From Candidatus Marinamargulisbacteria bacterium SCGC AAA071-K20 (lineage in GTDB: Bacteria; Margulisbacteria; Marinamargulisbacteria; GCA-2716485; AAA071-K20): a stretch of 23,996 bases of DNA. Where the stretch lies: NCBI GenBank assembly GCA_003265975.1, contig QFBU01000020.1, positions 1-23,996 of the forward strand, given 5' to 3'. Of the stretch, positions 8,538 to 16,523 are shown in pieces. The first letter of the stretch is position 1. The number at the start of each line of letters is the position of its first letter. The notes beneath the pieces were generated by a model. The model was given only the letters and a program-made list of their open reading frames with translations. It was not told the origin of the DNA and made no database searches. A program made the translations under genes and the position numbers.

Positions 8538-8705
8538 TTAGTCCCTTGGATAGATGACTTTAGTTTGCCCAAAAAAGCTCCTTAAATAAGTGTCTATTTT
8601 TTGGCAGCACCCTGGATCAGGTGTAGTTCTTGGTAAAGGTGTTTCTCTGCTGGGCGCGGGGCTTGCTCCTCTATGAGTTGGTCTTGCAGCGGCAGGTGCT
8701 TCCAT
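8538..8705 (-). CDS. Small proline-rich protein, 55 residues, unknown function
   Basis: An ATG at 8705 preceded by AAAGGAG with a 7-base spacer opens a 55-codon frame. The N-terminal half is rich in Ala, Pro, Arg and Thr (MEAPAAARPTHRGASPAPS...). The C-terminal half has a Cys-Cys pair (residues 33-34) and a short amphipathic stretch IDTYLRSFFG. There is no signal peptide or membrane segment. It starts 38 bp downstream of the addA stop codon on the same strand, so it is probably the last gene of that operon. The strong ribosome site and the clean frame support a real gene. I recognise no family. Confidence 0.55.
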   Translation of the reverse strand: MEAPAAARPTHRGASPAPSRETPLPRTTPDPGCCQKIDTYLRSFFGQTKVIYPRD

Positions 8706-8743
8706 GATAATGCTCCTTTATTTTTGTAAAATATTTATTGGAA

Positions 8744-11668
8744 CTAAAATTCCTCAGAAGCACATTGCGAATTCAAAGAAAATACAGGGCAGGTTTCACA
8801 AACAGACGGTTTAGGCGGGACAAAAAAACGAGACATAATTTGCCCAGGGATTTTGCTTAGCCTTTCTTCAATGTCTTTAGTTCTTTCAGCGGTTAAATCA
8901 AAGGTAAAAGTAGTCCCCAATTTGGTGTAATACAATTTTAATTTTATAGGAAACTGAACTGGAGCCGTTACTATTTTACTAAGCGCAAGACCATAAAGTT
9001 CTAACTGATATTTATAGTCTTGATAGTGTTGGTCAGACCCACTAGTTTTAAAATCTACAAGCGTCCATTCCTCTTCATTTAAAAAAGCTAAATCAAAACG
9101 ACCTTGGAGTATCAATGACCCAAAAGATAAAGAGAATGACTGTTCAACAAGCGTAGTTAGGGCACTCTCAGAGTGGGCCCACAAGTCATCAGACTTAAAG
9201 CGTTGAGTTTCTTCTGACAACCTTTCTTGAAATGGCTCAGGGACAGTGGGTTTGGCGCAACTGTCATCTAAAAGTGATGAGAAGCTTGCGTGTAAAAGTG
9301 AGCCATAGTCAGAACTATGTTGAGTAATGTCCTCAGTTTGAGCCATGTGCTTTAAAAGAGGAGACAAATAAAACTGCTTGGAGCATGTTAAAAAGCGTTC
9401 TACTTGTGACACAGACAGAACGCGATTTTCAGGACCACTAGCAGGCGCTTTAGACACTGGAATTGGCGTTTCAATTACCATCTTGCTTGGACTACTTGGC
9501 TCAGCAAATAAAGTCTCTGCTTTAAAATAGGGGCGTACTGTTGTTGGTTTAAGGTCAGAACACCCTCTTAAAAAATCAAGATAAGAGTTATACCCGGGCT
9601 TTTCTGCTTTATGTTTCCCAAAAAAATATAATTTGTCTTTAGCTCTTGTACACGCCACATAAAACAATCGCCGCTCCTCTTTTAAAGAATCGTCTTTTAT
9701 TTTAGACAATATGTGAGATCTATAAGGCGAGCTGTCCTTGTGGTCAGTAATATTAAATTGTAGCCCGTGTTTTGAAATTAAGAGAGGATCAGAGCTAGAG
9801 AAATTAAATTTGCTATGAATATCTGTAAAAATAACGATAGGAAACTCCAGCCCTTTTGCCGCATGGATTGTTAATAATTTTGCGCCTTGCTCAGGTCCTG
9901 CTATCGCTCCACTTGGCGCCTGGTTATGGTCAATATACGAAGCCAGCAACTGTAAAAATTGATAACGAGCGCCTCTAGCTTGGTCAAAACACTTCTCCAA
10001 CCAGTCTAAAGTGGTATCAATGTCCCGAGGAGCTTGTTCACTTAATCCTTGATAAGCCTTCCACGATTGAGTGTGAAGTAAAATATCTCGTATCACAAAA
10101 AGCGGAGACTCGTTTTTAGCTCGGTTCACCCACGTTGGCAATGAGTCCAAGCCCATTTTATTTAGTATGGCTGGCTCATATCCATCAATGGCGCCAGGCC
10201 ATAGGGCCCCTGAAACATACAAAGAAAAAAGGTGGTCAGTCGTTAAACCAAAAATAGGAGAAAGTAGAACTCGTGTCCAAGAGAGTTGGTCGGAGGGATT
10301 AATTAACCCTTTGAGTAGGGCAAGAATATCCAATACCGCGTCTTTCTGAAAAAATCCGGTGTCAGACAAAAGGGTCGCCTGCAGCCCTCTTTCGTCCAAG
10401 ACTTTTTTGACAGCTTTCAAAGGGCTTTTACGTCTAGAAAGTATAGCAATGTCATTAATAGTATAGTGTGGCTGTTCTCTTAAAATTTCTTCAACAAGAC
10501 ACGCTAATCCATCAGCAATACCCGCTACCGAACTGTCCTCATCTGCTAATACAAACGACACAGGATCAGAAATTTCGTCGGTTCTATTAGCAATTAATGG
10601 GCTGTAAGAAGTGGCGTCAAAAAGGCGTTCAAAAAGTGGATTTAAAAAATCAATTAAACATTTTTGAGTTCTATAATTATCAGCCAAAATAACATGCTTA
10701 GACTCATCAGAAGCGGCTTCAAATTGTTTTAACACGTCATCAAACAGGTCAAAGTCAGCGCCTCTAAACGAATAAATAGATTGTTTAACATCACCCACAA
10801 TAAACAGTTTTTTAGCGTCGAGTGGACGATAAGCATCACAAAGTTTTTGAATAATGTTCCATTGAATAGGGTCGGTGTCTTGAAACTCATCAACCATGAT
10901 AAAAGAATATGTTTTTTGAAGCGCCGCTAAAGGAACGGGATGTGTGATGAGCGACTGCGTTTGGCTTAAGAGGTCGTGATAATCTAAAAAGCCACGACTT
11001 TGCTTTAAACGATTGTAATGAGTATTGGCGCAGTTAAAAATAGTACATAAGTCTTCTGTGTAATTTAATGATGGATCTTCTAGAGAAACATCTTCGGGGA
11101 TAAATTGTTTGAATGGTGTTTCAGTAAATTTTCTAGCCCACTCCAAACTAATGTCTTTCTTGAGATATAAGTTATACAAATGAGTTAACAGACGAGACTT
11201 ACTAATACTTACAAGTACACGTTTTAAAGGGATTGGATTATTTTTAATTAAATCTTCTAAGGCTGTTTCAACGGCCTCCATAAACAAGAGTTGGGCTTCT
11301 TGAGGGTCTACAATTCTAAAGTCAGGGTCAAGTTCAGCATGTAGAGGAAACTGTCGAAGGACCATATTACAAAACCCGTGGATAGTTGTAATGGCCAGTG
11401 TATTAAATTGAGAGAGGGTTTTTTCTAAAAGAAAATCAGCCCCTTCTTGAGATTGTAGCCGATTGATAATTCGTTCTTTTAATTCGTTGGCAGCTAAATT
11501 TGTAAAGGTAATTGTTAATATAGAACTGGGGTCTAAGTCGGGGTATTCTTGCAATAATCTAATGAAGCGCTCAGCCATCACAGTCGTTTTACCTGAGCCT
11601 GCGTTGGCTTGCACTAAAATATTTTTATTTAGTTCTAGGGCAGCTTCTTGAGCTGTACTTAATTTCAT
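8744..11668 (-). CDS. addA: Helicase-nuclease subunit AddA (UvrD/Rep-type helicase with RecB-like nuclease)
   Basis: A 974-residue protein with superfamily 1 helicase motifs: Walker A ANAGSGKT (21-28), motif Ia TITFTNLAANELKERI (about 52-67) and Walker B VDEFQDTD (259-266). Motif VI is present as RRLFYVACTRAKDKLYFFG. The C-terminal PD-(D/E)xK nuclease domain shows H793, D859 (GRFD), D872 and K874 (VDFK) and Q888. With AddB it resects double-strand breaks to load RecA. Four cysteines, C762, C957, C960 and C969, lie in the positions that ligate an iron-sulfur cluster in AddB and Cas4-type nucleases, which is unusual for AddA. It is somewhat shorter than Bacillus AddA (about 1,230). A TATACT lies 22 bases upstream of the ATG and there is no clear ribosome site. 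Confidence 0.93.
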   Translation of the reverse strand: MKLSTAQEAALELNKNILVQANAGSGKTTVMAERFIRLLQEYPDLDPSSILTITFTNLAANELKERIINRLQSQEGADFLLEKTLSQFNTLAITTIHGFCNMVLRQFPLHAELDPDFRIVDPQEAQLLFMEAVETALEDLIKNNPIPLKRVLVSISKSRLLTHLYNLYLKKDISLEWARKFTETPFKQFIPEDVSLEDPSLNYTEDLCTIFNCANTHYNRLKQSRGFLDYHDLLSQTQSLITHPVPLAALQKTYSFIMVDEFQDTDPIQWNIIQKLCDAYRPLDAKKLFIVGDVKQSIYSFRGADFDLFDDVLKQFEAASDESKHVILADNYRTQKCLIDFLNPLFERLFDATSYSPLIANRTDEISDPVSFVLADEDSSVAGIADGLACLVEEILREQPHYTINDIAILSRRKSPLKAVKKVLDERGLQATLLSDTGFFQKDAVLDILALLKGLINPSDQLSWTRVLLSPIFGLTTDHLFSLYVSGALWPGAIDGYEPAILNKMGLDSLPTWVNRAKNESPLFVIRDILLHTQSWKAYQGLSEQAPRDIDTTLDWLEKCFDQARGARYQFLQLLASYIDHNQAPSGAIAGPEQGAKLLTIHAAKGLEFPIVIFTDIHSKFNFSSSDPLLISKHGLQFNITDHKDSSPYRSHILSKIKDDSLKEERRLFYVACTRAKDKLYFFGKHKAEKPGYNSYLDFLRGCSDLKPTTVRPYFKAETLFAEPSSPSKMVIETPIPVSKAPASGPENRVLSVSQVERFLTCSKQFYLSPLLKHMAQTEDITQHSSDYGSLLHASFSSLLDDSCAKPTVPEPFQERLSEETQRFKSDDLWAHSESALTTLVEQSFSLSFGSLILQGRFDLAFLNEEEWTLVDFKTSGSDQHYQDYKYQLELYGLALSKIVTAPVQFPIKLKLYYTKLGTTFTFDLTAERTKDIEERLSKIPGQIMSRFFVPPKPSVCETCPVFSLNSQCASEEF

Positions 11669-11690
11669 AATGGGTGTCTCTTGTCTCTAT

Positions 11691-11696
11691 AGTATA
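11691..11696 (-). promoter_or_regulatory. Possible -10 element upstream of addA
   Basis: TATACT on the minus strand, 22 bases before the addA ATG, predicts a 5' leader of roughly 15 bases. The -35 region is weak. If used, addA has its own promoter separate from addB, which fits the 341-bp gap between the two genes. Confidence 0.3.
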
Positions 11697-11714
11697 ATCA
11701 ACACCCTATAAAAT

Positions 11715-11980
11715 CTATGCTGGTTTAGCGACCCAATCAAGCGCGACGTTTCTAATACCTTCAAAGGTGTCAATTATTTTCGACTCAGTCTTATCACTAG
11801 TCATGAACGCTTCAACTCTATTGGTAATACTTAACTCATTTAATTCCTCTAGTTTATAACCCTCAATTAGTGTCGGTGGGCTAAAATGAGACCAGCCTCT
11901 TCATTTCTGTACTACCTTTCTCTGCGTCTGCCAAATAAATTAGAGGCAGGTGTTAAAGCGAGTGAAGCAAGAAATGACAT
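11715..11980 (-). pseudogene. Frameshifted small gene between addB and addA
   Basis: An ATG at 11980 has AGGAG with a 7-base spacer, a strong ribosome site, but its frame (MSFLASLALTPASNLFGRR...) stops after 22 codons at 11912. In the frame one base over, coding-like sequence (LADAEKGSTEMKRLVSF) follows to a TAG in a run of four T. Skipping one T there continues as SPPTLIEGYKLEELNEL and on to a TAG at 11715-11717. Removing two bases in all would give a continuous protein of about 87 residues, mostly hydrophilic and helical, ending DWVAKPA. I do not recognise it. Genuine decay and homopolymer sequencing errors are both possible. It occupies most of the 341-bp gap; I see nothing else in that gap except the possible addA promoter. 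Confidence 0.4.
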
Positions 11981-12009
11981 ATAGGTTCTCCTAAATTAAT
12001 TTTTGAAAA

Positions 12010-14883
12010 TTAAGCAGAAAAACGACCATCGTAAGAACAAGCGTCGCTATAGGCACAATACTTACAAGTACTTTGTCTTTTGCTAGTTAAGTGACTCAGT
12101 TCCTCATAAGGTTCATACGAAAACTTACCATCACTCATCATTTGTTTAAGGGTGGAAATAGTTAATGTAAGCTCCTCAAAATAAGACTCAGAAAACGCAT
12201 ATGGTCGTGACCGCCCTGTTTTTAAACCGTCGTCTTTAGCTTGTTTGCTGACGGCCATCATTTTTTTCCCAAATCGTTTTTGATCTTTCATATGATAAAA
12301 ATAAGCACTGTCTACTCGGTAGCCTTTATTGTGTAGAGCCAACATATAAAGAGGCAGTTGAAGCGATCGTTTTTCTTTAATGTCCGCAATGGAGGGGAGC
12401 GCGGCTCCTGTTTTAAAATCAACAACACTCATCGCCCCATTACTAAGCTTTAAAATCATGTCAATTTTACCTTTAATTTTAACGGACTCTGCCAGCACAT
12501 CATCAAATGCCATTTCAAAAGTATCAGGAGTTCCCTGCAAGGGTGAGTTATGTTCGTCCTTCATAAATAATTGGAGAAGCCCAGGTTTAGACGGACTACC
12601 AAATAAAGCTTCCTCTTTAATGTTCCAATAAAAAGAGTCTTGAGAATAGGACTTAAAGACGCGCCTAGCGATGGCAAATAACAATTGAGAGGGATCAGAA
12701 TTGGGGTCCGAAAACGCGTCGGGCATATAAGGTGAGTCGTTCTTTTTTAAAGTCATAAAAAACTGATAAAAAATATCGTGGATTAAGGTTCCCCAAAGAG
12801 ACCCTTTTACTTCGTCTATCCATTCTCGTTGATCTCTAAGTTTTAAACCATACGCAAAAAAATGTTGTCTGGGACATTGATTATAAGTATCAAGTTCGGT
12901 CGCAGAAAACGAATGATTAGACAACCGCTCGTTAAAATACTGGCGGTTTTGTTGTGAGAGGCCCATGTCTTTTTTCGGGGAACCTTCTGAAAGACCCTCA
13001 TGTTTTTGGATGTCTATTTGGTGATGAATGTGATGATTAGGTGGCTCAACAAAGGAGGCCGGTTGATTAAAGTTTTCACGTGAAAACTCTTGAAACACAG
13101 AGCTAGGCATGGATTTTTTGGAGTCCTCATCGCTATAGGTGAAAGTGAGTGATTTACAGCTAGTAGAGGCACTTGTGAGCAATAGTTTAAGAGCGGTTCT
13201 TAAGGATTTACTATGGTGATGAATTAAACGCTTTTGTATGGACTCAGGAACAAAAAGCGACGAATTAACAGGCTCAGGCCAAACGCCTTCAATGGTATTA
13301 ACTACGTAAAGTTGAGGGATATTTCGAGCAAGGGCTTGGTTTAAAGAACACAGTGAAATCCCTATGGTTGCGGGTTTTGGAATTTGATAATAAATACCAG
13401 AAAGAAAAAGCTTGAATTGGCTAAATGCGTGGTCGAAACGGAATAGTTTAAAGAGGCTGTCGTAGTCAGTAGAAAATCGTTTAAGGGCGTCGGTAAACGA
13501 ATAGTATGAAGTAACCGCAGAAAAACTAGCGTGTTCATTTTGTTTTAAAAATAGAGGTTTAAGTTGAAAGAGATCCAGTATGTTTTTTAATTGCTTAGAA
13601 AATCCGATTGTATCTTGGGCACGCTTAAGTAGTTGCAGCTCTTGATCTAATAACGTAAAAAATAGTATGTGATTTTTAATGGATGTAATTTTCTCAGAAT
13701 CTGGATCAAGGCGACATAAACTGGGTTCAAGTACTTTGAGTTGAGAAATCCAATGTTGAGCTGACTCTAAGACACTCGCGTTTGCCGCAATATTTTGAAT
13801 TAAGTCCATGTCTAAGATCAGTAGTTGGTCGCTGTATTTAAATCGTTCAACATGTGGACAAAGAAATAAGGCTTTTACTTCGGCTCTTAAAAATCCATTT
13901 AACGCTAACGCACAACATTGAAGAGCCAATTGGCTTGGCGAAGATTGAAGCAGCGATTGAGGCCGGTCGCTGTCTATGTCTAAACAAAACAAAGTGGCTA
14001 AATGAGATATTTTTCTAATGTCAGAATCGGCAAAAGACTTAGCACAAACAATAGCAAAGTCGGTTTGAGGAGCGCCTTTGTCTACACGGCACTTAATGTC
14101 TTTTATAACCCATTCTAATTCGCAAGACTCAGTATTATAAAAGAGAGGATTACCGACTCTTTGAATGGGCGAATCTATGACATTTTGAAAGTCTATTTCA
14201 GACTCATTTAACCAGTCTTTTATAGAATTAGCCGACTCGTAAACAGAGCAAGAAAGCGAACTAGACAGAATCGTTTTAAACAGGTTTTTTTGAAAAGGTA
14301 GAAGTGTAGAAAACCCAAGAATAAAAACAGATTTACTTTTTAATGTCTGGGTTAATTGGTTAAAGTGCGGGAGTGATTGTTTATAGTGAGTAAACCAAGT
14401 AGGGCATTGTTTTTTTTGAAGTGCCTCAAAGCTGTCTTTAATATCCCAAATATCGTTTATGAGAGCCGTGTCTCTTTCAAGATGCTTTACTAAAAAATCT
14501 TGTCTTCTAAGTCTATTTTCTTCAACAGTATTTAAGAATTTAAAAAAATGACGACGAAAGCCAGGGGTATGTTTAATGCTATCTAAAACTGGAAGCGAAA
14601 GTGAGTTAAGTACAGAATGGAGCAACATGGTTTGAGTTTCTGGTTTTGAGTCAACACTTTTGCCAAGGCTTTCCAAGAGAAGTTCTTCGAGAGTAACAAT
14701 ATTTGGAAACTGGGTAAGCAAAAAGTGTGTACTCAAAAATTGAATAATCCCTTTTTTATAGTCGGCACTAGGAACAATGCAAAGCGGCGGGAGTTTATAG
14801 TTAATCAGATCAACAATAGATTTCCAAAATAGAGAGTCCGGCGAATAAAGTGTTGGGGATGAATAAAAAAAAATTGAGCTCAT
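12010..14883 (-). CDS. addB: Helicase-nuclease subunit AddB (PD-(D/E)xK nuclease, Fe-S)
   Basis: A 957-residue protein. The N-terminal two thirds is a degenerate helicase fold with no Walker A (the equivalent region reads VPSADYKKG, residues 38-46), as expected where AddB uses this part to scan for Chi-like sequences. The C-terminal nuclease domain has H702, D808 (GKID) and D822/K824 (VDFK), embedded between iron-sulfur cysteines C670, C940, C943 and C949 (C...C-x2-C-x5-C, the AddB pattern). Somewhat shorter than Bacillus AddB (about 1,160). addA follows on the same strand 341 bp later. No Shine-Dalgarno sequence precedes the ATG; TACACT lies 6 bases upstream. Confidence 0.88.
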   Translation of the reverse strand: MSSIFFYSSPTLYSPDSLFWKSIVDLINYKLPPLCIVPSADYKKGIIQFLSTHFLLTQFPNIVTLEELLLESLGKSVDSKPETQTMLLHSVLNSLSLPVLDSIKHTPGFRRHFFKFLNTVEENRLRRQDFLVKHLERDTALINDIWDIKDSFEALQKKQCPTWFTHYKQSLPHFNQLTQTLKSKSVFILGFSTLLPFQKNLFKTILSSSLSCSVYESANSIKDWLNESEIDFQNVIDSPIQRVGNPLFYNTESCELEWVIKDIKCRVDKGAPQTDFAIVCAKSFADSDIRKISHLATLFCLDIDSDRPQSLLQSSPSQLALQCCALALNGFLRAEVKALFLCPHVERFKYSDQLLILDMDLIQNIAANASVLESAQHWISQLKVLEPSLCRLDPDSEKITSIKNHILFFTLLDQELQLLKRAQDTIGFSKQLKNILDLFQLKPLFLKQNEHASFSAVTSYYSFTDALKRFSTDYDSLFKLFRFDHAFSQFKLFLSGIYYQIPKPATIGISLCSLNQALARNIPQLYVVNTIEGVWPEPVNSSLFVPESIQKRLIHHHSKSLRTALKLLLTSASTSCKSLTFTYSDEDSKKSMPSSVFQEFSRENFNQPASFVEPPNHHIHHQIDIQKHEGLSEGSPKKDMGLSQQNRQYFNERLSNHSFSATELDTYNQCPRQHFFAYGLKLRDQREWIDEVKGSLWGTLIHDIFYQFFMTLKKNDSPYMPDAFSDPNSDPSQLLFAIARRVFKSYSQDSFYWNIKEEALFGSPSKPGLLQLFMKDEHNSPLQGTPDTFEMAFDDVLAESVKIKGKIDMILKLSNGAMSVVDFKTGAALPSIADIKEKRSLQLPLYMLALHNKGYRVDSAYFYHMKDQKRFGKKMMAVSKQAKDDGLKTGRSRPYAFSESYFEELTLTISTLKQMMSDGKFSYEPYEELSHLTSKRQSTCKYCAYSDACSYDGRFSA

Positions 14884-14889
14884 AAAAGT

Positions 14890-14895
14890 AGTGTA
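14890..14895 (-). promoter_or_regulatory. Probable -10 element of addB, adjacent to the start codon
   Basis: TACACT on the minus strand ends 6 bases before the ATG at 14883 with no ribosome site between, predicting a leaderless message. The -35 region is not convincing. Confidence 0.35.
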
Positions 14896-14945
14896 TCAAT
14901 CCGAAGAAAATCCAGCTAGAGGGGCAGCGAAAAAAGGGGCTAAAT

Positions 14946-15192
14946 TTGGGTGTTTTGAGTAACCTGAATCAGGCTCATTTAAAAATATTATGTTATCTAC
15001 CATACCTACTAGACCAGTCTAGTGTGAGTCATGCCTTAAAAGAAATGCGGCCTATCTTGAACGACCCCTTATTTATCCAAAGAGCTATTCACATTGGTAA
15101 AATGTTAGTTAAGGGCCCACACACCTGAACATTTTGACCCTAACCAGGACGATATAAGTTTTTCAATTATCGCACCAGACTTCTTAAACTAA
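14946..15192 (+). pseudogene. Decayed LysR-family transcription regulator
   Basis: A TTG-initiated frame gives NLNQAHLKILCYLPYLLDQSS..., then VSHALKEMRPILNDPLFIQR, which matches the recognition helix and wing of LysR-type regulators (VSxALxxLRxxxxDPLFVR). About 15-20 residues of the helix-turn-helix are missing before VSHAL. The frame stops at TGA 15126-15128, but one frame over the text continues TPEHFDPNQDDISFSIIAPDF, which fits the region where the LysR effector domain begins, and ends at 15190-15192. The remaining effector domain, roughly 200 residues, is gone. With an internal deletion, a frameshift and the truncation, this is a non-functional remnant. It is convergent with the winged-helix gene and overlaps its stop. 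Confidence 0.6.
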
Positions 15193-15497
15193 GCAAAGTT
15201 TTTTAGTATTAAAAGCGCCGCAATCATCACTACAAACGCCACCAAATACACCCATTTCTTTTTTTCTTTTCTGAGTTCTTGATTCAGCCATTGTAGTCCA
15301 AGAGGCGTAATTGTATAGTCAGCGGTTCCACCACGTTTATTAAATTTAGTAACGGCCCCAATTTCTTCAAAGTATTTGCCAAATTTAGCGACTGTTTTAT
15401 AGTCGACTTTTAATTCAGCCTCCATACTAGTGCTAGACATCGACACCGCATGAGAGAGCGAAAGCAACTTTAAAAATTTAGATGATTTACTATTCAT
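15189..15497 (-). CDS. Membrane-anchored winged-helix protein, putative regulator
   Basis: A 102-residue protein. Residues 5-72 look like a winged-helix domain: helices around KFLKLLSLSHAV and DYKTVAKFGKYFEEIG (recognition-helix position), then a basic wing KFNKRGGTADYTITPLG. After a very basic linker (residues 74-81, RKEKKKWV) comes one hydrophobic segment (about 82-99), placing the DNA-binding part in the cytoplasm with a C-terminal tail anchor. Known winged-helix families fit the first part; the anchor is direct sequence evidence. The target is unknown. It diverges from a secreted-protein gene across a 65-bp region containing an inverted repeat, so it may control that promoter and its own. 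TATTAT lies 6 bases upstream of the ATG and no ribosome site is visible. Confidence 0.7.
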   Translation of the reverse strand: MNSKSSKFLKLLSLSHAVSMSSTSMEAELKVDYKTVAKFGKYFEEIGAVTKFNKRGGTADYTITPLGLQWLNQELRKEKKKWVYLVAFVVMIAALLILKNFA

Positions 15498-15503
15498 AAG
15501 GTA

Positions 15504-15509
15504 ATAATA
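15504..15509 (-). promoter_or_regulatory. Probable -10 element of the winged-helix gene
   Basis: TATTAT on the minus strand, 6 bases before the ATG at 15497, with no Shine-Dalgarno sequence. An AGATTAG half-site lies 4 bp further upstream, within the expected -10/-35 spacer. Confidence 0.35.
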
Positions 15510-15513
15510 CCAT

Positions 15514-15546
15514 AGATTAGGTACCTAGGATCCAAGCCTCTAATCT
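15514..15546. promoter_or_regulatory. Inverted repeat, candidate operator in the divergent promoter region
   Basis: AGATTAG (15514-15520) and its exact complement CTAATCT (15540-15546) are 26 bp apart centre to centre. Each half-site lies just upstream of one of the two divergent -10-like hexamers (15504-15509 and 15549-15554). Between them is a run of overlapping 6-bp palindromes, GGTACCTAGGATCC (15520-15533). The symmetric placement suits a site for a dimeric regulator, possibly the adjacent winged-helix protein. Binding is inferred. Confidence 0.35.
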
Positions 15547-15548
15547 GC

Positions 15549-15554
15549 TATCAT
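15549..15554 (+). promoter_or_regulatory. Probable -10 element of the 15563 gene
   Basis: TATCAT ends 8 bases before the ATG at 15563. There is no convincing ribosome site and the -35 region is weak. The spacing predicts a leaderless or nearly leaderless transcript. Confidence 0.3.
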
Positions 15555-15562
15555 ACTAGGCA

Positions 15563-16402
15563 ATGTTTAAGCAATTTCTCATAGCAACACTGCTACTATC
15601 ACTCTCCCTTTCAGCCATGCAAACAAAGTCTGTTGGCGAGTCATCTGTCACCTTAATATCACCCAGCCCTTACGAAGTGATGACCAAGGGTAAAATATTA
15701 TTTAAAGGCAGAGTAAACCACATAAAGTCTATCGAAATTAATGGTGTAAAGGTACCGATAAAAAAAAGTAAGTTCTATACCGTTTTAGAGCTTCAAAACC
15801 AAGGGGATTATCACAACTATGAAGTGACTGCCTTAACTAAATCAGGTGAAAAAATAATGTTCAGCAGAAATATATTTTGGTTAGACAAACCTCTTCAAGA
15901 AAAAAATATTACAGAAAAAAGAGACCATATCCAAAAAGCCTCTCTCGACTTAGGGTGGACGCCGCTGTCATTAAACAACGAGTTTATTCATAACATAAAC
16001 AGAGACTTTCCAGAAGCTGCAAAACGGTTTGAGTTGCCCGTAAATGTTAATCACGTTTACGTAGAAAAACAGAGTCAATTTATGTTAAACAGAGCGCTCG
16101 TATTATATAAAAATCAAGAACTAGTAATGGTTATTCCTTGGGCCACTCGCTTAACGCATTTAACCTTATTTTCTCAGTTTTTTGCAAAGTCACTTTTTCA
16201 AAATGGAGTGTTTAATATCAATAGCGTGACTATTTTCTTTTATAACAAAAAAATGGATATACTAGAATTATACTATCCAAGCCTCGCCCAACTCCCAGCA
16301 CCCAAATGGGTTTTAAACGACAAGGTAGTAAAAAAACCAGGTCAAAAACAAGGTAAAGAGCTTATTAAAGACTTTATTCGTGAGCATTTTGTAGCTTATT
16401 AG
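15563..16402 (+). CDS. Exported protein with an Ig-like N-terminal domain, unknown function
   Basis: A 279-residue protein with a clear signal peptide (residues 1-18, cleavage after SLSA). Residues 28-108 read as a beta-sandwich of the bacterial Ig-like kind: SVTLISPSPYEVMTKGKILFKG, then IEINGVKV, and a repeated strand pattern ending MFSRNIFWL. The remaining 170 residues have no family I recognise; they contain a hydrophobic beta-rich patch (about 176-240) and a basic C-terminus. It is likely periplasmic or surface exposed. It is convergent with the motor operon's last gene, 121 bp away, and divergent from the winged-helix gene. No functional link to the motor can be claimed from position alone. 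Confidence 0.75.
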   Translation: MFKQFLIATLLLSLSLSAMQTKSVGESSVTLISPSPYEVMTKGKILFKGRVNHIKSIEINGVKVPIKKSKFYTVLELQNQGDYHNYEVTALTKSGEKIMFSRNIFWLDKPLQEKNITEKRDHIQKASLDLGWTPLSLNNEFIHNINRDFPEAAKRFELPVNVNHVYVEKQSQFMLNRALVLYKNQELVMVIPWATRLTHLTLFSQFFAKSLFQNGVFNINSVTIFFYNKKMDILELYYPSLAQLPAPKWVLNDKVVKKPGQKQGKELIKDFIREHFVAY

Positions 16403-16440
16403 CCTCAATTGTGGTCTCTATTATTTCAATCACAGTCTCC

Positions 16441-16462
16441 AAGCAAGCCCTGCTTCTTTTTT
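16441..16462 (+). terminator. Weak intrinsic terminator after the 15563 gene
   Basis: AAGCA, a five-base loop AGCCC, TGCTT, then C and six T. The 5-bp stem is short, but the T run and the position 38 bp after the stop codon suit a plus-strand terminator. On the minus strand no T run follows the stem, so it would not terminate the motor operon. Confidence 0.35.
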
Positions 16463-16523
16463 AAAATTAAGAGGAGGTACTATGTCATGATATCAATGTA
16501 TTTAAACATATAAAGGCAGATGG

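Noticed and set aside
16472..16513. Strong GGAGG site followed by ATG TCA TGA, and an 8-codon frame from 16487
   Set aside because: The ribosome-site-like sequence is clear but no frame longer than 8 codons follows on the plus strand. It may be the start of a lost small gene; nothing supports a product.
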